A stretch of 64,000 nt of DNA from Elephas maximus indicus. Lineage: Eukaryota > Chordata > Mammalia > Proboscidea > Elephantidae. The position numbers and the translations under genes are program-made. The notes below the pieces were generated by a model, which made no database searches, was not told where the DNA came from, and saw nothing but the letters and a program-made list of their open reading frames with translations. The stretch lies in the NCBI RefSeq assembly GCF_024166365.1, contig NC_064830.1, positions 92,248,968 through 92,312,967 of the forward strand. Direction: 5' to 3'. This document shows positions 25,829 through 37,700 of this stretch, piece after piece (position 1 is the first letter of the stretch; each line of letters begins with the position of its first letter).

Positions 25829-26062
25829 CACGCCGCCGCGTGATTTCTGTGACCAATGGCCGATTCCTCATCGCACCTCGCCACCCTGCCTTCACCTCGG
25901 ACACGCACTGGTTGCGAGGTGGCTGTCCACTGGAGGGCGCTGGTCGGGGGCTTGGCGGGCGCCGCAGCGCTGCTGCTGCTCGTCGCCCTGGTCGTATTTG
26001 CTGCGCGCTCCCTGAGCAGGCGCGGCCCCCGCGGTTGGTGACAGCACTGGGGACCGGGAGGT
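25829..26062 (+). pseudogene. decayed MUC3-type EGF-like/transmembrane exon
   Basis: One frame reads NGRFLIAPRHPAFTSDTHW (to 25912). A second frame, from the next bases, reads CEVAVHWRALVGGLAGAAAL and then a Leu/Val-rich membrane stretch ending SLSRRGPRGW and TGA at 26039-26041. DTHWYWG..CEVAV plus the membrane segment is the pattern of the last EGF-like and transmembrane part of MUC3A, as I recall it. Here about 14 bp between DTHW and CEVAV are missing, which shifts the frame. Two expected Cys codons (after GR and PA) are TTC. A donor-like GGGAG/GTGAGG is at 26061. It sits downstream of, and on the same strand as, the tandem repeats. The SEA domain was not found. Confidence 0.7.
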
Positions 26063-27315
26063 GAGGGCGACCCAGGGGTCGCGGACCGGCAGCCCTCACC
26101 TGACAGCAGGGCTCTCCGACCCAGGTCCTCCCGCCACCACCATGCGCAAAGCAAGGCAGGGGATTAGTTCTTTTCCCAGGCTGGCCCCACCTGGTGAGGC
26201 CACTGGCCCAGCCCTCTTTAAGATGGTTTGTCAAATAGCAGAGATTGGAACCTGAAGCCATGCTAGGAATGTTCCTTCCCTCTGCCTGCCCCTCCTATGT
26301 CCCCACTGAAGGTCGACCTGAAATTCCTACTGATTCAAGTCACATCATTTCCCCAAAGAGGACGCTTCCTCCAGGGCCTCATCTACCCTGTGGGTATGTG
26401 CCCTTTTCTGTTTTGCTTGTTTCGGGCATTTCAAACATATTTTAGCCTGTTTCTGGACAGTCTGGCTTTATTTCCATTTTTCTGGTAAATATTTAACCAG
26501 TTTATAGTATTTCCCATGCAATTCGTTCTAACAACCACTTGCTGCTTCTTGCCTCTGTTCTAGTGAGGGGGAGGGTGGAGTGGGGGCTGCAGACCTTGTG
26601 CTGGGGATTGATTGACTGTGGACATCAGTGCCCATCTTGGGCTGATTCCTGTCTGTGTGCTGCACTGGATCTGAAAGGAGAGACGTGTGTAATTTAATTC
26701 GCCAGTGGTGCATTTAACTCCATGTCACTGTTTATATTCCCTGGTGTCAGAATCGGAGAGGAACTGAGGATCCTGCAGTATGACTCAGTGCTGCCTGGCA
26801 TGGTCCCCGGCGGGCTGATAGCTGCTGCCTACTCAGATTCTGGTCTCACACAAGCTACAGCCATCTGGACTTTGGTTTCAGTTTAAATATTAGCAGTGCA
26901 TTTTGGATGCCTTCTTGGGAACAGCTGGCGAGGTCACACTGGCAGCTGTCAATGTTTGCACCCAGGGTGTCCTGAAAACATTCCCAGGCACTTCTGGCTG
27001 CCCTGCAGGCATCAGCCCCCAAGGGGCAGCCATCCTGGAAACAGGACCCTTGGATAACCCTCGCTTTGGTTCTGGGGACACCAGGTATTGGACACAGGAG
27101 CGGTACAGAAGTGGTGAGGGCCTGTCTAGGGTCTCCCACCATGCCCAGGGACAATAGGCTGGCTTTGAGGTTGGCCACATGACCAGCTGTCCTGTGGATG
27201 TCTAGAGCCCCAAGGTGACCATATACAGCACCAGGGATGCCAGGGTGGGGTTCATGAGTATTCCAGACCCAGTGTTACATTCACATTAGCACTTGCTGGA
27301 GGCTTGTTGTATGTC
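26063..27315. other. unique sequence after the mucin relic, nothing assigned
   Basis: No recognised exon or young repeat. A Cys-rich minus-strand frame (26855-27178) and a plus-strand frame (26903-27157) overlap, and neither has a recognised domain. The cytoplasmic exons expected after a MUC3 transmembrane exon were not found. Confidence 0.4.
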
Positions 27316-27470
27316 AGCCAGGGCTAAAACTTTGTTAAATATTTCACTAATTCTCTGGCACAACAATCCCATGGGGTAGGCCCATTATGGTCACAACATA
27401 ACAGACAGGAAACTGTAGCACAGAGGGTTTAAGCATTTGCTCGGTTTCATAAAGCTGGTCACTGGAGGCC
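27316..27470 (-). repeat. MIR-type old SINE, reverse
   Basis: 'taatgtcacaac ... gacaggaaactgtagcacagagggtttaagc' style order (here 'aacagacaggaaactgtagc' then 'acagagggtttaagcatttg') is a reverse MIR core. Confidence 0.6.
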
Positions 27471-27589
27471 CTGGACTTTGAGATGAGAGCTGACCTGTTG
27501 CAGAATGATGGGTCACTTTTGCGTGGGTCACCCAAGTGATTGGGTGGGACTGTGCAAATAAGATAATTGTGGCCCACCAAGGGGATTGG

Positions 27590-28130
27590 TCAGTTTTGCC
27601 ATCCTGCTAGGCTTAAAAGAGAGCCAATTCCACAGCAGAAGGGGGGTTTTACCAGCATCAATGAGCACAGCCTTTGGACTCGAGATCCCTGCACTGAGAA
27701 GCTCCTAAAACCAAGAGGCCAAGAGAGAGATACAGAGAGAGAGCTGTAACACTGAAGATGGCAAGAAGTGGTGGCAGAGAAACAGTGGCAGAAGAGGCTG
27801 ACAGCAGAGACCAGCTGCAAGGACTGGCAGGAGGAGATGGCACAGTGGGCTTCCTGGCTTGTGGAGCTAGAAAGCTGAGTGCCTTTGGGCAGGAGGCTTG
27901 GAGGTATAGGGTGCCTCTGGGCACTTGGTGGAGTTAGGTTTGCTGACCCATGGAGCTTAAGGTGAGTACCTTCGGGCCAAGGCTTACCGGTGGAGTGGAG
28001 TGCCTCGGGGCACTTATCAGCAGAGCTAAAAGTGCAGAGGCCAAGGGCCAGAGAGAAGTGTGCCTGTGGCACTGCTGAGAAGAGGCTGTCCTGATGGAAG
28101 AACTGTATCCTGAGCATTCCTTAATCTGAA
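27590..28130 (+). mobile_element. MaLR-like internal-region relative
   Basis: Contains 'tgcctctgggcacttggtgg' and 'gtgcctcggggcacttatca', matching the internal part of the provirus at 15030-15230. The LTRs are not clear. Confidence 0.5.
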
Positions 28131-28154
28131 TCATAGCGTGTTACTTCCCTAATG

Positions 28155-28312
28155 GAGCCCTGGTGGCACAGTGGTTAAAAGCTATGGCTGCTAACTGAAA
28201 GGTTGGCAGTTTGAATCCACCAGCTGCTCCTTGGAACCCGTATGGGGCAATTCTACTGTCTTATAGGGTTGCTATGAGTTGAAATTGACTTGACATAATG
28301 GGTTTAGTTTTT
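28155..28312 (+). mobile_element. AfroSINE
   Basis: 'ggagccctggtggcacagtg' to 'acttgacataatgggtttag'. Head, B-box-like 'cagtttgaatcc' and tail are all present. Confidence 0.92.
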
Positions 28313-28440
28313 CTTTTGTTTTACTTCTCTATTAAACCCCATAATCACAAGTATTGTCTGTGAGTTCTCTATGTCCATTGCAATGAATTATCAAACCCAA
28401 TAGAGAAGTAGAGTGTGGTGGGAGGGATGCTTGGTGTTTG

Positions 28441-28641
28441 TGATGGTTAAGATTGTGTGTCAGCTTGGCTGGGCCATGATTCTCAGTGTTTATATGAGAT
28501 CAACCCCATGATGGTGATCACATTATATCAGATCCCATCATGGAGGTGCTTATGTCATTACATAACTGCCAGACTATATCATAACTGACAAACTACTGAG
28601 AATCATGGCCCAGCCAAGTTGACATACAACCTTAACCATCA
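28441..28641. repeat. 201-bp element with 47-bp inverted ends
   Basis: The left arm 28441-28487 and the right arm 28595-28641 are inverted copies matching at 44 of 47 positions. The core of the arms, 'ttggctgggccatgattctc', resembles bases 40-60 of the MaLR-like LTR family. The inner 107 bp also has partial dyads. It could be a MITE or a palindromic LTR derivative. Confidence 0.85.
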
Positions 28642-29053
28642 CATTCGGTGTCAGTAATGATGGTGGAGAGAGGAGGCATGTCTGACCTCTGCCTCATGGG
28701 AATCAGCCTTGGGCTGTTGATCTTGATTCTCCTTCCCCTTGTAAAATTAGAAGAGATCAGATGCCGCCCCCACACTGTTTTTACATCTGTGATAGGTCTA
28801 CGTATTTGGGAGCCATTCACCTTGCTGTGATTACCAGAAGGTTAACTTCTAGAGTCTCTCGGGCCCTCTTGGCCCCTTCCTTCCAAGAAAAGTGGGTGAA
28901 GCGGGTCTCTGCATGAGTCACTCATGGTTTTTGGGCTTAACTTCCAACCCTCTCTATAACTGCCTTAATCACCGTCCCCTTCCCCCCTTTCTACTTCCTC
29001 CCTCTCTTGCTCTCCATCACTTTCTTTTTTTTTTTCTCCCTCTTGAGCCTCAG
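28642..29053. other. unique or very old sequence, pyrimidine-rich 3' part
   Basis: Nothing recognised. The last 70 bases are a strong polypyrimidine tract ('ctttctttttttttttctcc') leading to an AG at 29052-29053, discussed as a candidate acceptor. Confidence 0.4.
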
Positions 29054-29113
29054 TTGGGGATCCTGCCTGTCAGACCTCCCAGCCATCCTGGACCATGAGG
29101 ACATTGGGTCCAG
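29054..29113 (+). other. candidate exon, unassigned
   Basis: A 60-bp segment between a strong acceptor (long pyrimidine tract, GAGCCTCAG) and a strong donor (CCAG/GTGAGA). One frame is open (GDPACQTSQPSWTMRTLGPG). No family is recognised. Confidence 0.3.
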
Positions 29114-29171
29114 GTGAGAGGTCCCGTGGTATTACCCCAGCACTGTGAGGGACAGCAGTTGTAGGGTTCCT

Positions 29172-29699
29172 GCCTTGGTCATCTAGTGCTGCTATAACAG
29201 AAGTACCACAAATGCATGGCTTTAACAAGGAAATTTATTCTCTCACAGTCACAGTCTAGTAGGCTACAAATCCAAATTCAGAGCATCAGCTCCAGGGGAA
29301 GTCATTCTTTCTCCATCGGCTCTGGAGGAAGGTCCCTGTCATCAATCTTCCCTTGGTCTAGGAGCTTCTCTGTGCAGGAGCCTTGGGTCCAAAGGATGTA
29401 CACTGCTCCTGGTGCTGTTTTCTTGGTGGTATGAGGTCCCTATGTCTCTCTGCTTGCTTCTGTCTTTTATATGTCAAAAGAGATTGGATTAAGACACTAT
29501 CTAATCTTGTAGATCTTATTAACATAAAAAAAAACATAACTGCCACTAATCCATCTCACTAACATCATAATGATAAGATTTACAACACATAGGGAAATCA
29601 CATCAGGTGACAAAAATGGTAGATAATCACAGGATACTGGGAATCATGACCTAGCCAAGTTGACAGATATTTTTGGGTGACACAATTCAATTCATGACA
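29172..29699 (-). mobile_element. solo LTR of the MaLR-like family, reverse
   Basis: 528 bp, the reverse of the provirus LTR ('tcatctagtgctgctataac' to 'cacaattcaattcatgaca'). The 5-bp target duplication gttcc is at 29167-29171 and 29700-29704. Confidence 0.9.
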
Positions 29700-30070
29700 G
29701 TTCCTAACTCTGGGGAGAAGGAAGGTGATGGTCTCTGCAGTTTCCAGGGATGATTCCTCCTCTCGCCTGGGACCTCACATCTCTACTCAACTCCCACACC
29801 CAGAAACCTCTCCCAACTGCAGAAAAAGGCCTTCCTCAACCAGGCCTGGGGCCAGAGGGTACAGGATGGGGTCAGAAGAGGTTATTCAGCAGCCTCCCAA
29901 GTCTCTTCATCTTGTCCTTGACCCCCAGCCCAGAGCAGCAGTCTCAGGCCCAGGCCCATCTCTGCGTCTCTTCCCTGAGGAACCCCTGTCTCCTTGGGAG
30001 CCACTCTGGAACTTCTTCCCTCTCCCAGACCACCCCATCCACTGAGGATGGCTCCGTGGCTTTTCCTTAC

Positions 30071-30184
30071 CTGTGGCACCAGGATTGAAATTCAAGGGTT
30101 AAGGGCAACCCTCCCCTCGGCTTCTTCTTTTCAGGCTGGAGGCTCTTCATAGGCGGCAGGGAGGGCTTGAGATCCACAGAGACC
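30071..30184 (-). other. candidate minus-strand exon, unassigned
   Basis: 114 bp, a multiple of three, between an acceptor (CTCTCACACTAG) and a donor (CCACAG/GTAAGG). The open frame reads VSVDLKPSLPPMKSLQPEKK and on to a Trp-Cys-His end. No family is recognised. Confidence 0.28.
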
Positions 30185-30370
30185 CTAGTGTGAGAGATGA
30201 ATGGAAACTTTAGGTCTAGAGGTGGGAAAGTACTTCCAGCCTCTCTCACCCCCTCTCCCCACTTCCATTTCCCTAAACTCCCTCTTCTTCTTTGCCTCCC
30301 TTATGTGGTACTTCCTCATTTTCATCACCTGACCCATCCTGTCCCTCCCTGGCCTCCACCATCCCCACAG

Positions 30371-30464
30371 GTATCCTACCCAGGATCCTCCAGCTTCCTC
30401 TGTCAGGAAGGCCTGGTTGAGGCAGCACACAATGCCCTTGTTTTAAATCTCAGAGAAGCTGCTG
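30371..30464 (+). other. candidate plus-strand exon, unassigned
   Basis: 94 bp between an acceptor (CCACCATCCCCACAG) and a donor (GCTG/GTGAGTA). The open frame reads SYPGSSSFLCQEGLVEAAHN and continues ALVLNLREAAG. No family is recognised. Confidence 0.3.
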
Positions 30465-30949
30465 GTGAGTATTTTCCTCCTTTCTTGCTGGAGGCCTCTC
30501 CTTGGTTGTGCTGGAGAAGTCATGAGGGGACTTGGGAGCATCTAGTTATCTCTGTGAGGGAGGACAGGCTGTGGGCAGCTTGCAGAGACCATGAATCAAC
30601 TCCCTAGCTCATTAGAGGCTGGGCTCTGCTGGAGTAGTGGGGGTGGTGGTGGTGGGGGACAGGGCTCTGGAGCAGCAGCATGTGGGCACCAGCAGACAGT
30701 CCCTTCCATCTCTTCCCTGTAGGGGGGCAGGCAGGTCCAGTCTAGGGTCTGTGCTGTGGAGGGAGGACCATGGACTTGTGGGAGCTGGGGCTGGAAGAGG
30801 GATTATCTCAGAGCATCTGGGGGCTCTCTCTGGCTCTGGGACCAAATCTTCCTCCTTTAATTCAGTTGTGACACCTTCCCATTCCCTCCTGGACCTGCTT
30901 ACAAATGTTTGTAAAGTCAGGTAAATATGGCCCAGAAAGGAGAGCTTAA

Positions 30950-31557
30950 AGGTGTCAGAAAAATGGGGAAGGGGGAGTATTTCCTGCTGGGATTTGATTT
31001 AGAAAATAATATTGGAATTATTTTTGCCTGTCCTTGAACAAAGAGAATGTGACCCAGCTGAAGCTGGGGCCACAAAGACTCACAAGGACACATCAACTGG
31101 GCCCTGAGATAAAGACAATAGATGGGATGATCTTAGAAATTATCTTCTAAGGAAGAAAAAATATTTTTTAGGGAACTTTTCACATAAAACCAATCAAACA
31201 GAACACAAAAGACTTTTTCACTCCTATCTTTTTCTATTAACATTTAGTAAATAGAAATTTGTTGGACCAGTGAAGACCCTCCTGATGGTTGGGGTACTGA
31301 AACCTATACCAATGATTGTTAAGAAAGGCAATGCAAAGTGTAAGACCACAGTTTCTAGCCAATCTGTGAAAACGTGAAGCTTTCACCCATTTTTGTAATG
31401 TTAATATATACTGATGATCTTGTAACCTCCCTCGGAGCCGCAGACATTAGCTCTGGCAGCACGCTTGTCTGCTTCCCACTTCTGTCTTTTTGAATATATG
31501 CCGAATAAAACTTTCTTTTTCCTTTACTAAACTTTGTGATGTCTTTTTTCCCTACAA
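30950..31557 (+). mobile_element. ERV LTR-like element with AATAAA
   Basis: The 3' part has 'cagcacgcttgtctgcttcc', a poly(A) signal 'gccgaataaaactttctttt' (AATAAA 31503-31508) and a pyrimidine-rich end 'tttccctacaaca', the layout of a retroviral LTR R/U5. The left limit is uncertain. Confidence 0.45.
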
Positions 31558-32060
31558 CAGATTTCTTGTTAAGTTACATTTAATTAATTTGTTTGAACAG
31601 TTAATACAGTTACAAAATTCAAAAGGTATAAAAAGATATGAAGTGAAAAATCCCTTTACGTGCCCTGTCCCCAGACACTAATTCCCGCCCCCAGAAGCAA
31701 TGTTGCCTGTTTGTGGTGTTTTTTTTTTTTTTCCCATGTATTAGCCATATTCTTCTGCTCCAGCCCATGTTGTTACATAAATTGTAGCACTCTTTCCTCT
31801 TCTGCACTTTGACTTTTTTTTTTTTTTTAAACCTAACAGTGTATTTTAGGGAAAGTTCCAGATTGGTACATAGACCTCCTCATTCTTTATTTTCTTCCTT
31901 TTTTAAATGAAAAGCTGTATACTTTGAAAACATAATTGAATTCGTCCCCCCACTAAGGGACATTTACATTGCTCTCAGTTACTTGCTATTACAAATCTTG
32001 TACATAAATCATTTTGCAGTGTTGCAAGTATATATTTGGGGTTAATTTCTAGACTTGTGC
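31558..32060 (-). repeat. old LINE fragment (L1M/HAL1-like)
   Basis: 'cagttacaaaattcaaaagg' then 'ccctttacgtgccctgtccc' and 'gggacatttacattgctctc' follow an ancient LINE 3' region in reverse. Poly-T runs interrupt it. Confidence 0.45.
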
Positions 32061-32542
32061 TGCTGGCTCACTGCCATCAGCAACATATGAGAGTGCCTGG
32101 GGGTCTGTGGATGTCTTGGGTGGTCTGTCAGGTGCAGCATAAGAAAGTGAGACTCACGTGGGAAGACCAGAATACAAATAAGATTTAGTACTGGAAGGTC
32201 CCGAGGAGGAAACTACAGCATATCTCAACACCTGGGGACGAGACAACAAGCTGGAACTGTAGGAGAGGGCTTATGTATGGCAAGCAGGGTTGGGTGTTAG
32301 GGCTAATGCACTGAAGTCTATTGGTCAGTTTAAAAAGTTTTTTAGGGCATTAGCAGGGGAAAGGGGAGAAACTTTATCATGGGGCATTATATGGGATATG
32401 GCCAGGAGGGGCAAGGAGTAACAGAGGCAGTCGAGAGACTGGGTTACAAGATCGTAACAGTTTTTATCTCAGGAAAACTTAGGGGGCATGGCTGTGGGTG
32501 GGGTGGGGGGCGAGTTGAGACTACAACTGTTGAGAGACTGTG
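32061..32542. repeat. old repeat or unique sequence, continuing at 33045-33190
   Basis: Sequence on both sides of the RTE fragment at 32552 belongs together, as shown by the shared target site. It may be an old LTR. No gene was seen. Confidence 0.35.
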
Positions 32543-32551
32543 TGACAAGAT

Positions 32552-33035
32552 GTTGTTGTTAGGTGCCGTTGAGTCAGCTCTGACTCATAGCGACTCCATG
32601 TGTAACAGAATAAAACACTGCCCTGTCCTGCGTCATCCTCACAATAATAGGAGGTTTATTGGAGCCCATCGTTGCAGCCCCATCTCATTGGGGGTCTTCC
32701 TCTTTCTCACTGACCCTCTATTTTACCAAGCATGATGTTTTTCTCCAGGAATTGGTTCCTCCTGATAACATGTCCAAAGTACATGAGACATAGTCTCCCC
32801 ATCCTTGCTTCTAAGGAGCATTATTTTGGCTGTACGTCCTCTAAGACAGATTCGTTTGTTCTTCTGACAGTCCACGGTATATTCGGTATTCTTGGCTAAC
32901 ACTGTAATTCAAAGGCATCAATTATTCTTCGGTCTTAGTTATTCACTGTACAGCTTTCGCATGAACATAAGGTGATTGGAAAATATCATTGCTTAGGTCA
33001 GAAGTACCCTAGTCATTAAAGTGACATCTTTGCTA
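32552..33035 (-). mobile_element. RTE 3' fragment with target duplication
   Basis: Reverse RTE end from 'gttgttaggtgccgttgagt' to 'aaagtgacatctttgct'. The target duplication tgacaagat is at 32543-32551 and 33036-33044. Confidence 0.9.
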
Positions 33036-33189
33036 TGACAAGATTGGAATGGTCATGTCAGAAACTGGGTGGAATTAGTGGAATTAACTGGGCAACTAGG
33101 AGAAATGAATGGATGCTGAGGCAGCAAGCTATGTAAGCCACAGATTGGCCTTAAGGCACTGGGTGCCTATAGTCTTACCGACACAGCCT

Positions 33190-33740
33190 ATTATGAACAT
33201 TTTTTTTTTTTAATCATAGCCCATTTTGGGCTTTTAGTGTGTCAATATAGCTTTAATTTGTATTTCTATTATTATGAGTGAATTTGAGCATTTTTTCATG
33301 TGTTTAAGGCCCACCCCTTTTTCTGTTTTCCAATTTATTAATTTCTGCTTTATTTTTATTAAATTCTTCTTTTTGTTTTTCTTAGGGTTATTTTATTTTT
33401 TGTTTTCCAACTTCTTGAGTTGGTTGTTTAATTCATTTATTTTCATTCTTTCTTATTTGTTTCTGTAATTATTTACTGCTATGAATTTTCCTCTGAACAT
33501 TGCATTAACTGTATTCGATAGACCTTACTTGTATTCTTTTAATTGTTTCTCTTTGTTAGATGTTCTAGTATTTCAGTTTATATTTCCTCTTTGTCTCAAG
33601 AGTTTTTAAGAAAGAGTTTTAAATTTCCAGGTGATGGTTTATTTTTAATTTGTTTATTATTAATCTCCAGGTTTATTGATCAGGGGATATTTTCTACACT
33701 GCTAAGTTTCACTGAATCTAAGATGTTATAGTTGTACGAT
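33190..33740 (-). repeat. old L1 ORF2 fragments, reverse
   Basis: 'gctttaatttgtatttctat' then 'attttcctctgaacattgca' and 'agttttaaatttccaggtga', the order of reverse L1 ORF2. Heavily diverged. Confidence 0.55.
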
Positions 33741-34768
33741 GGATCATTATTTTATTTTTAAACTTTTAATTTTTTGAAACTTTTTATTTTGAAGTAGTTT
33801 CAGGTTTACAAAACATTGTAAAAATAGCAGAAAGAGTTTGTATATATTCTTCGGCCAACTTCACTAAGTGTTAATATCTTAGGTAACCATGGTACAATGA
33901 TCAAAACGAGGAAATTACCATTGAATCAATACTATGCAGTAATCTACAGATCTCATTCAACTCTTGCCAGTTGTTCTATTAATGTCCAATTCCTGGTCCA
34001 GAATCCAATCCAGCATGACACATTGCTCTTGGTTTTCAAGTTTCCTTAGCCTCCTCCAGTTTGAACAGTTCTTTAATATTTTTTTTCTTTCCTTACTTTG
34101 ACATTTTTGAAGAGGACTGGCCAGTTATTTTGTAGAATGCCCCTCAGTTTGGGCTTGTCTGATATTTCCTCGTGATTAAATTCAGGTCATGCACTTTGGG
34201 CCAGAATACAGCAGGAGTGATGTTGTGCCCTTCTTAGTGCCTTATATCAGGAGGTACATGATGTTGATGTGTCTTATTTACTTGGTTAAAAGAGTGTCTC
34301 CCAGATTGCTCCATTGTAAAGTTACTATTTTTCCTTTTGTAATTGATAAGTATCACACTATTTTAAATACCACTAAAAGAAAAAAAAGGTGTTGCCAATT
34401 ATAAATGTAAGACACCATCAATTTTAAGATGTACACACATTTTAGAGATGCTGAAATGTGAAAAAATTGGAACTGATGAAATACTGTAGAATTCTTCTTG
34501 GGGGAATGTGTTTTCTTTTTTGATCACAGTAAAGTTTGTGAATGTTCCATGACACCTAAAAAAGAGATATATTTGCTATTTTTAAGATACAGAATTCAAT
34601 CTATAGATCAGTTAGATTCACCTTACCATGTTATTTAGTCTTTTTAATATTCTTTTAAGCTGTTCTTACATTCATTTCTTTTTTGGTTCACTTGATTTCT
34701 CATAGGCTGATAGGTGAATTAAAGTCTTGTACTACACATTTCTGTCTATTTCTCCTTGTATCATGTTT
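33741..34768. repeat. AT-rich old LINE-like sequence
   Basis: 'aaactttttattttgaagta' and 'tttcaggtttacaaaacatt', with 'ttgctcttggttttcaagtt', recall an old LINE in reverse. The region is AT-rich with no gene. Confidence 0.35.
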
Positions 34769-37700
34769 TTGTTGTTGTTAGGTGCCATCAAGTCGGTTCC
34801 AACTCATAGCGACCCTAGGCACAACAGAATGAAACACTGCCCAGTCCTGCACCATCCTTACAATCGTTGTTATGCTTGAGCTCATTGTTGCAGCCACTGT
34901 GTCAATCCACCTTGTTGAGGGTCTTCCTCTTTTCCGCTGACCCTGTACTCTGCCAAGCATGATGTCCTTCTCCAGGGACTGATCCCTCCTGACAACACGT
35001 CCAAAGTATGTAAAACGCAGTCTCGCCATCCTTGCCTCTAAGAAGCATTCTGGCGGCACTTCTTCCAAGACAGATTTGTTCGTTCTTTTGGCAGTCCGTG
35101 GTATATTCAATATTCTTCGCAACACTACAATTCAAAGGCATCAACTCTTCTTCGGTCTTCCTTATTCATTGTCCAGCTTTCACATGCATATGATGTGATT
35201 GAAAATACCATGGTTTGGATCAGGTGCACCTTAGTCTTCAGGGTGACATCTTTGCTCTTCAACACTTTGAAGAGGTCCTTTGCAGCAGATTTGCCCAATG
35301 CAATGTGTCTTTTGATGTCTTGACTGCTGCTTCTACGGCTGTTGATTGTGGATCCAAGTAAAATGAAATCCTTGACAACTTCAATCTTTTCTCCATTTAT
35401 CATGATGTTGCTCATTGGTCCAGTTGTGAGGATTTTTGTTTTCCTTATGTTGAGGTGTAATCCATACTTAAGGCTGTGGTCTTTTCTCTTCATTAGTAAG
35501 TGCTTCAAGTCCTCTTCACTTTCAGCAAGCAAGGTTGTGTCATCTGCATAATGCAGGTTGTTAATGAGTCTTCCTCCAATCCTGATGCCCCGTTCTTCTT
35601 CTTCATATGGTCCAGCTTCTCGGATTCCTTGTTCAGCATACAGATTAAATAAAACCCTGACGCACACCTTTCCTGACTTTAAACCAATCAGTATCCCCTT
35701 GTTCTGTCCGAACAACTGCCTCTTGATCCATGTAAACGTTCCTCATGAGCACAATTAAGTGTTCCGGAATTCCCATTCTTGGCAGTGTTATCCATAGTTT
35801 GTTATGATCCACACAGTTGAATGCCTTTGCATAGTCAATAAAACACAGGTAAACATCCTTCTAGTATTCTCTGCTTTCAGCCAGGATCCATCTGACAACA
35901 GCAATGACATCCCTGGTTCCACATCCTCTTCTGAAACCTGCCTGAGTTTCTGGCAGTTCCCTGTTGGTATACTGCTGCAGCCTGTTTTGAATGATCTTCA
36001 GCAAAATTTGGCTTGCGTGTGATATTAACGATATTGTTCTATAATTCCACATTCGGTTGGATCACCTTTCTTAGGGATAGGCATAAATATGGATCTCTTC
36101 CAGTCAGTTGACCAGGAAGCTGTCTTCCATATTTCTTGGCATAGATGAGTGAGCACCTCCAGCGCTGCATCTGTTTGTTGAAAATCTCAATTGATATTCC
36201 ATCAATTCCTGGAGCCTTGCTTTTCGCCAATGCCTTCAGAGCAGCTTGGACTTCTTCCTTCAGTACCATCGGTTCCTGATCATATGCCACCTCTTGAAAT
36301 GGTTAAATATCAACTAATCCTTTTTGATATAATGACTCTGTGTATTCCTTCCATCTTCTTTTGATGCTTCCTGCGTCATTTAATATTTTCCCCATGGAAT
36401 CTTTCACTATTGCAACTCGAGGCTTGAATTTTTTCTTCAGTTCTTTCAGCTTGAGAAACACCGAGCGTGTTCTTCCCTTTTGGTTTTCCATCTCTAGCTC
36501 TTTGCACATGTCATTATAATACTTTACTTTGTCTTCTCGAGAGGCCCTTTGAAATCTCCTGTTCAGTTCTTTTACTTCATCAATTCTTCCATTTGCTTTA
36601 GCTGCTCAACGTTCGAGAGCAAGTTTCAGAGTCTCCTCTGACGTCCATCTTGGTCTTTTCTTTCTTTCCTGTCTTTTCAGTGACCTCTTGCTTTCTTCAT
36701 GGATGATGTCCTTGATGTCATTCCACAACTTGTCTGGTCTTCGGTCACTAGTGTTCAATGTGTCAAATCTATTCTTCAGATGGTCTCTAAATTCAGATGG
36801 GATATGCTTAAGGTCATATTTTAGCTCTCGTGGACTTGCTCTGATTTTCTTCAGTTTCAGCTTGAACTTGCATATGAGCAATTGATGGTCTGTTCCACAG
36901 TCGGCCCCTGGCCTTGTTCTGACTGGTGATATTGAGCTTTTCCATCGTCTCTTTCCACAGATGTAGTCAATTTGATTTCTGTGTGTTCCATCTGGTGAGG
37001 TCCATGTGTATAGTCGCCGTTTATATTGGTGAAAGAAGGTATTTGTAATGAAGAAGTCGTTGGTCTTGCAAAATTCTATCATTCAATCTCCAGCATTGTT
37101 TCTATCACCAAGGCCATATTTTCCAACTACTGATCCTTCTTCTTTGTTTCCAACTTTTGCATTCCAATCGCCAGTAATTATCAATGCATCTTGATTGCCT
37201 GTTCGATCAATTTCAGACTGTAGCAGCTGATAAAAGTCTTCTATTTCTTCATCTTTGGCCCTAGTGGTTGGTGCATAAATTTGAGTAATATAATAGTCGT
37301 ATTAACTGGTCTTTCTTGTAAGCATATGGGTATTATCCTATCACTGACAGCGTTGTACTTCAGGATAGATTTTGAAACGTTCTTTTTGACGATGAATGTA
37401 ACACTCTTCCTCTTCAAGTTGTCATTCCCAGCACAGTAGACTATATGATTGTCCAATTCAAAATGGCCAATACCAGTCCATTTCAGCTCACTAATGCCTA
37501 GGATATCGATGTTTATGCATTCCATTTCATTTTTGATGATTTACAATTTTCCTGGATTCATACTTCGTACATTCCAGGTTCTGATTATTAATGGATGTTT
37601 GCAGCTGTTTCTTCTCATTTTGAGTCGTGCCATATCAGCAAATGGAGATCCCGGAAGCTTTACTCCATCCACGTCATTAAGATCAACTCTACTTTGAGGA

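Larger units (their letters stand above)
29705..30949. other. unique sequence with splice-like signals on both strands
   Basis: Transposon-free for more than 1.2 kb, unlike its surroundings. It holds the two candidate exons listed separately (30071-30184 minus, 30371-30464 plus). Conserved function is possible but unproven. Confidence 0.4.

Noticed and set aside
25783-26261. Functional small membrane protein at 25856-26041
   Set aside because: The membrane stretch fits a mucin exon remnant whose EGF part lies in another frame; no promoter or Kozak context supports a separate gene.
26855-27178. Cys-rich minus-strand frame as a secreted protein
   Set aside because: No signal peptide, family match or splice sites that I recognise; the opposite strand is equally open.
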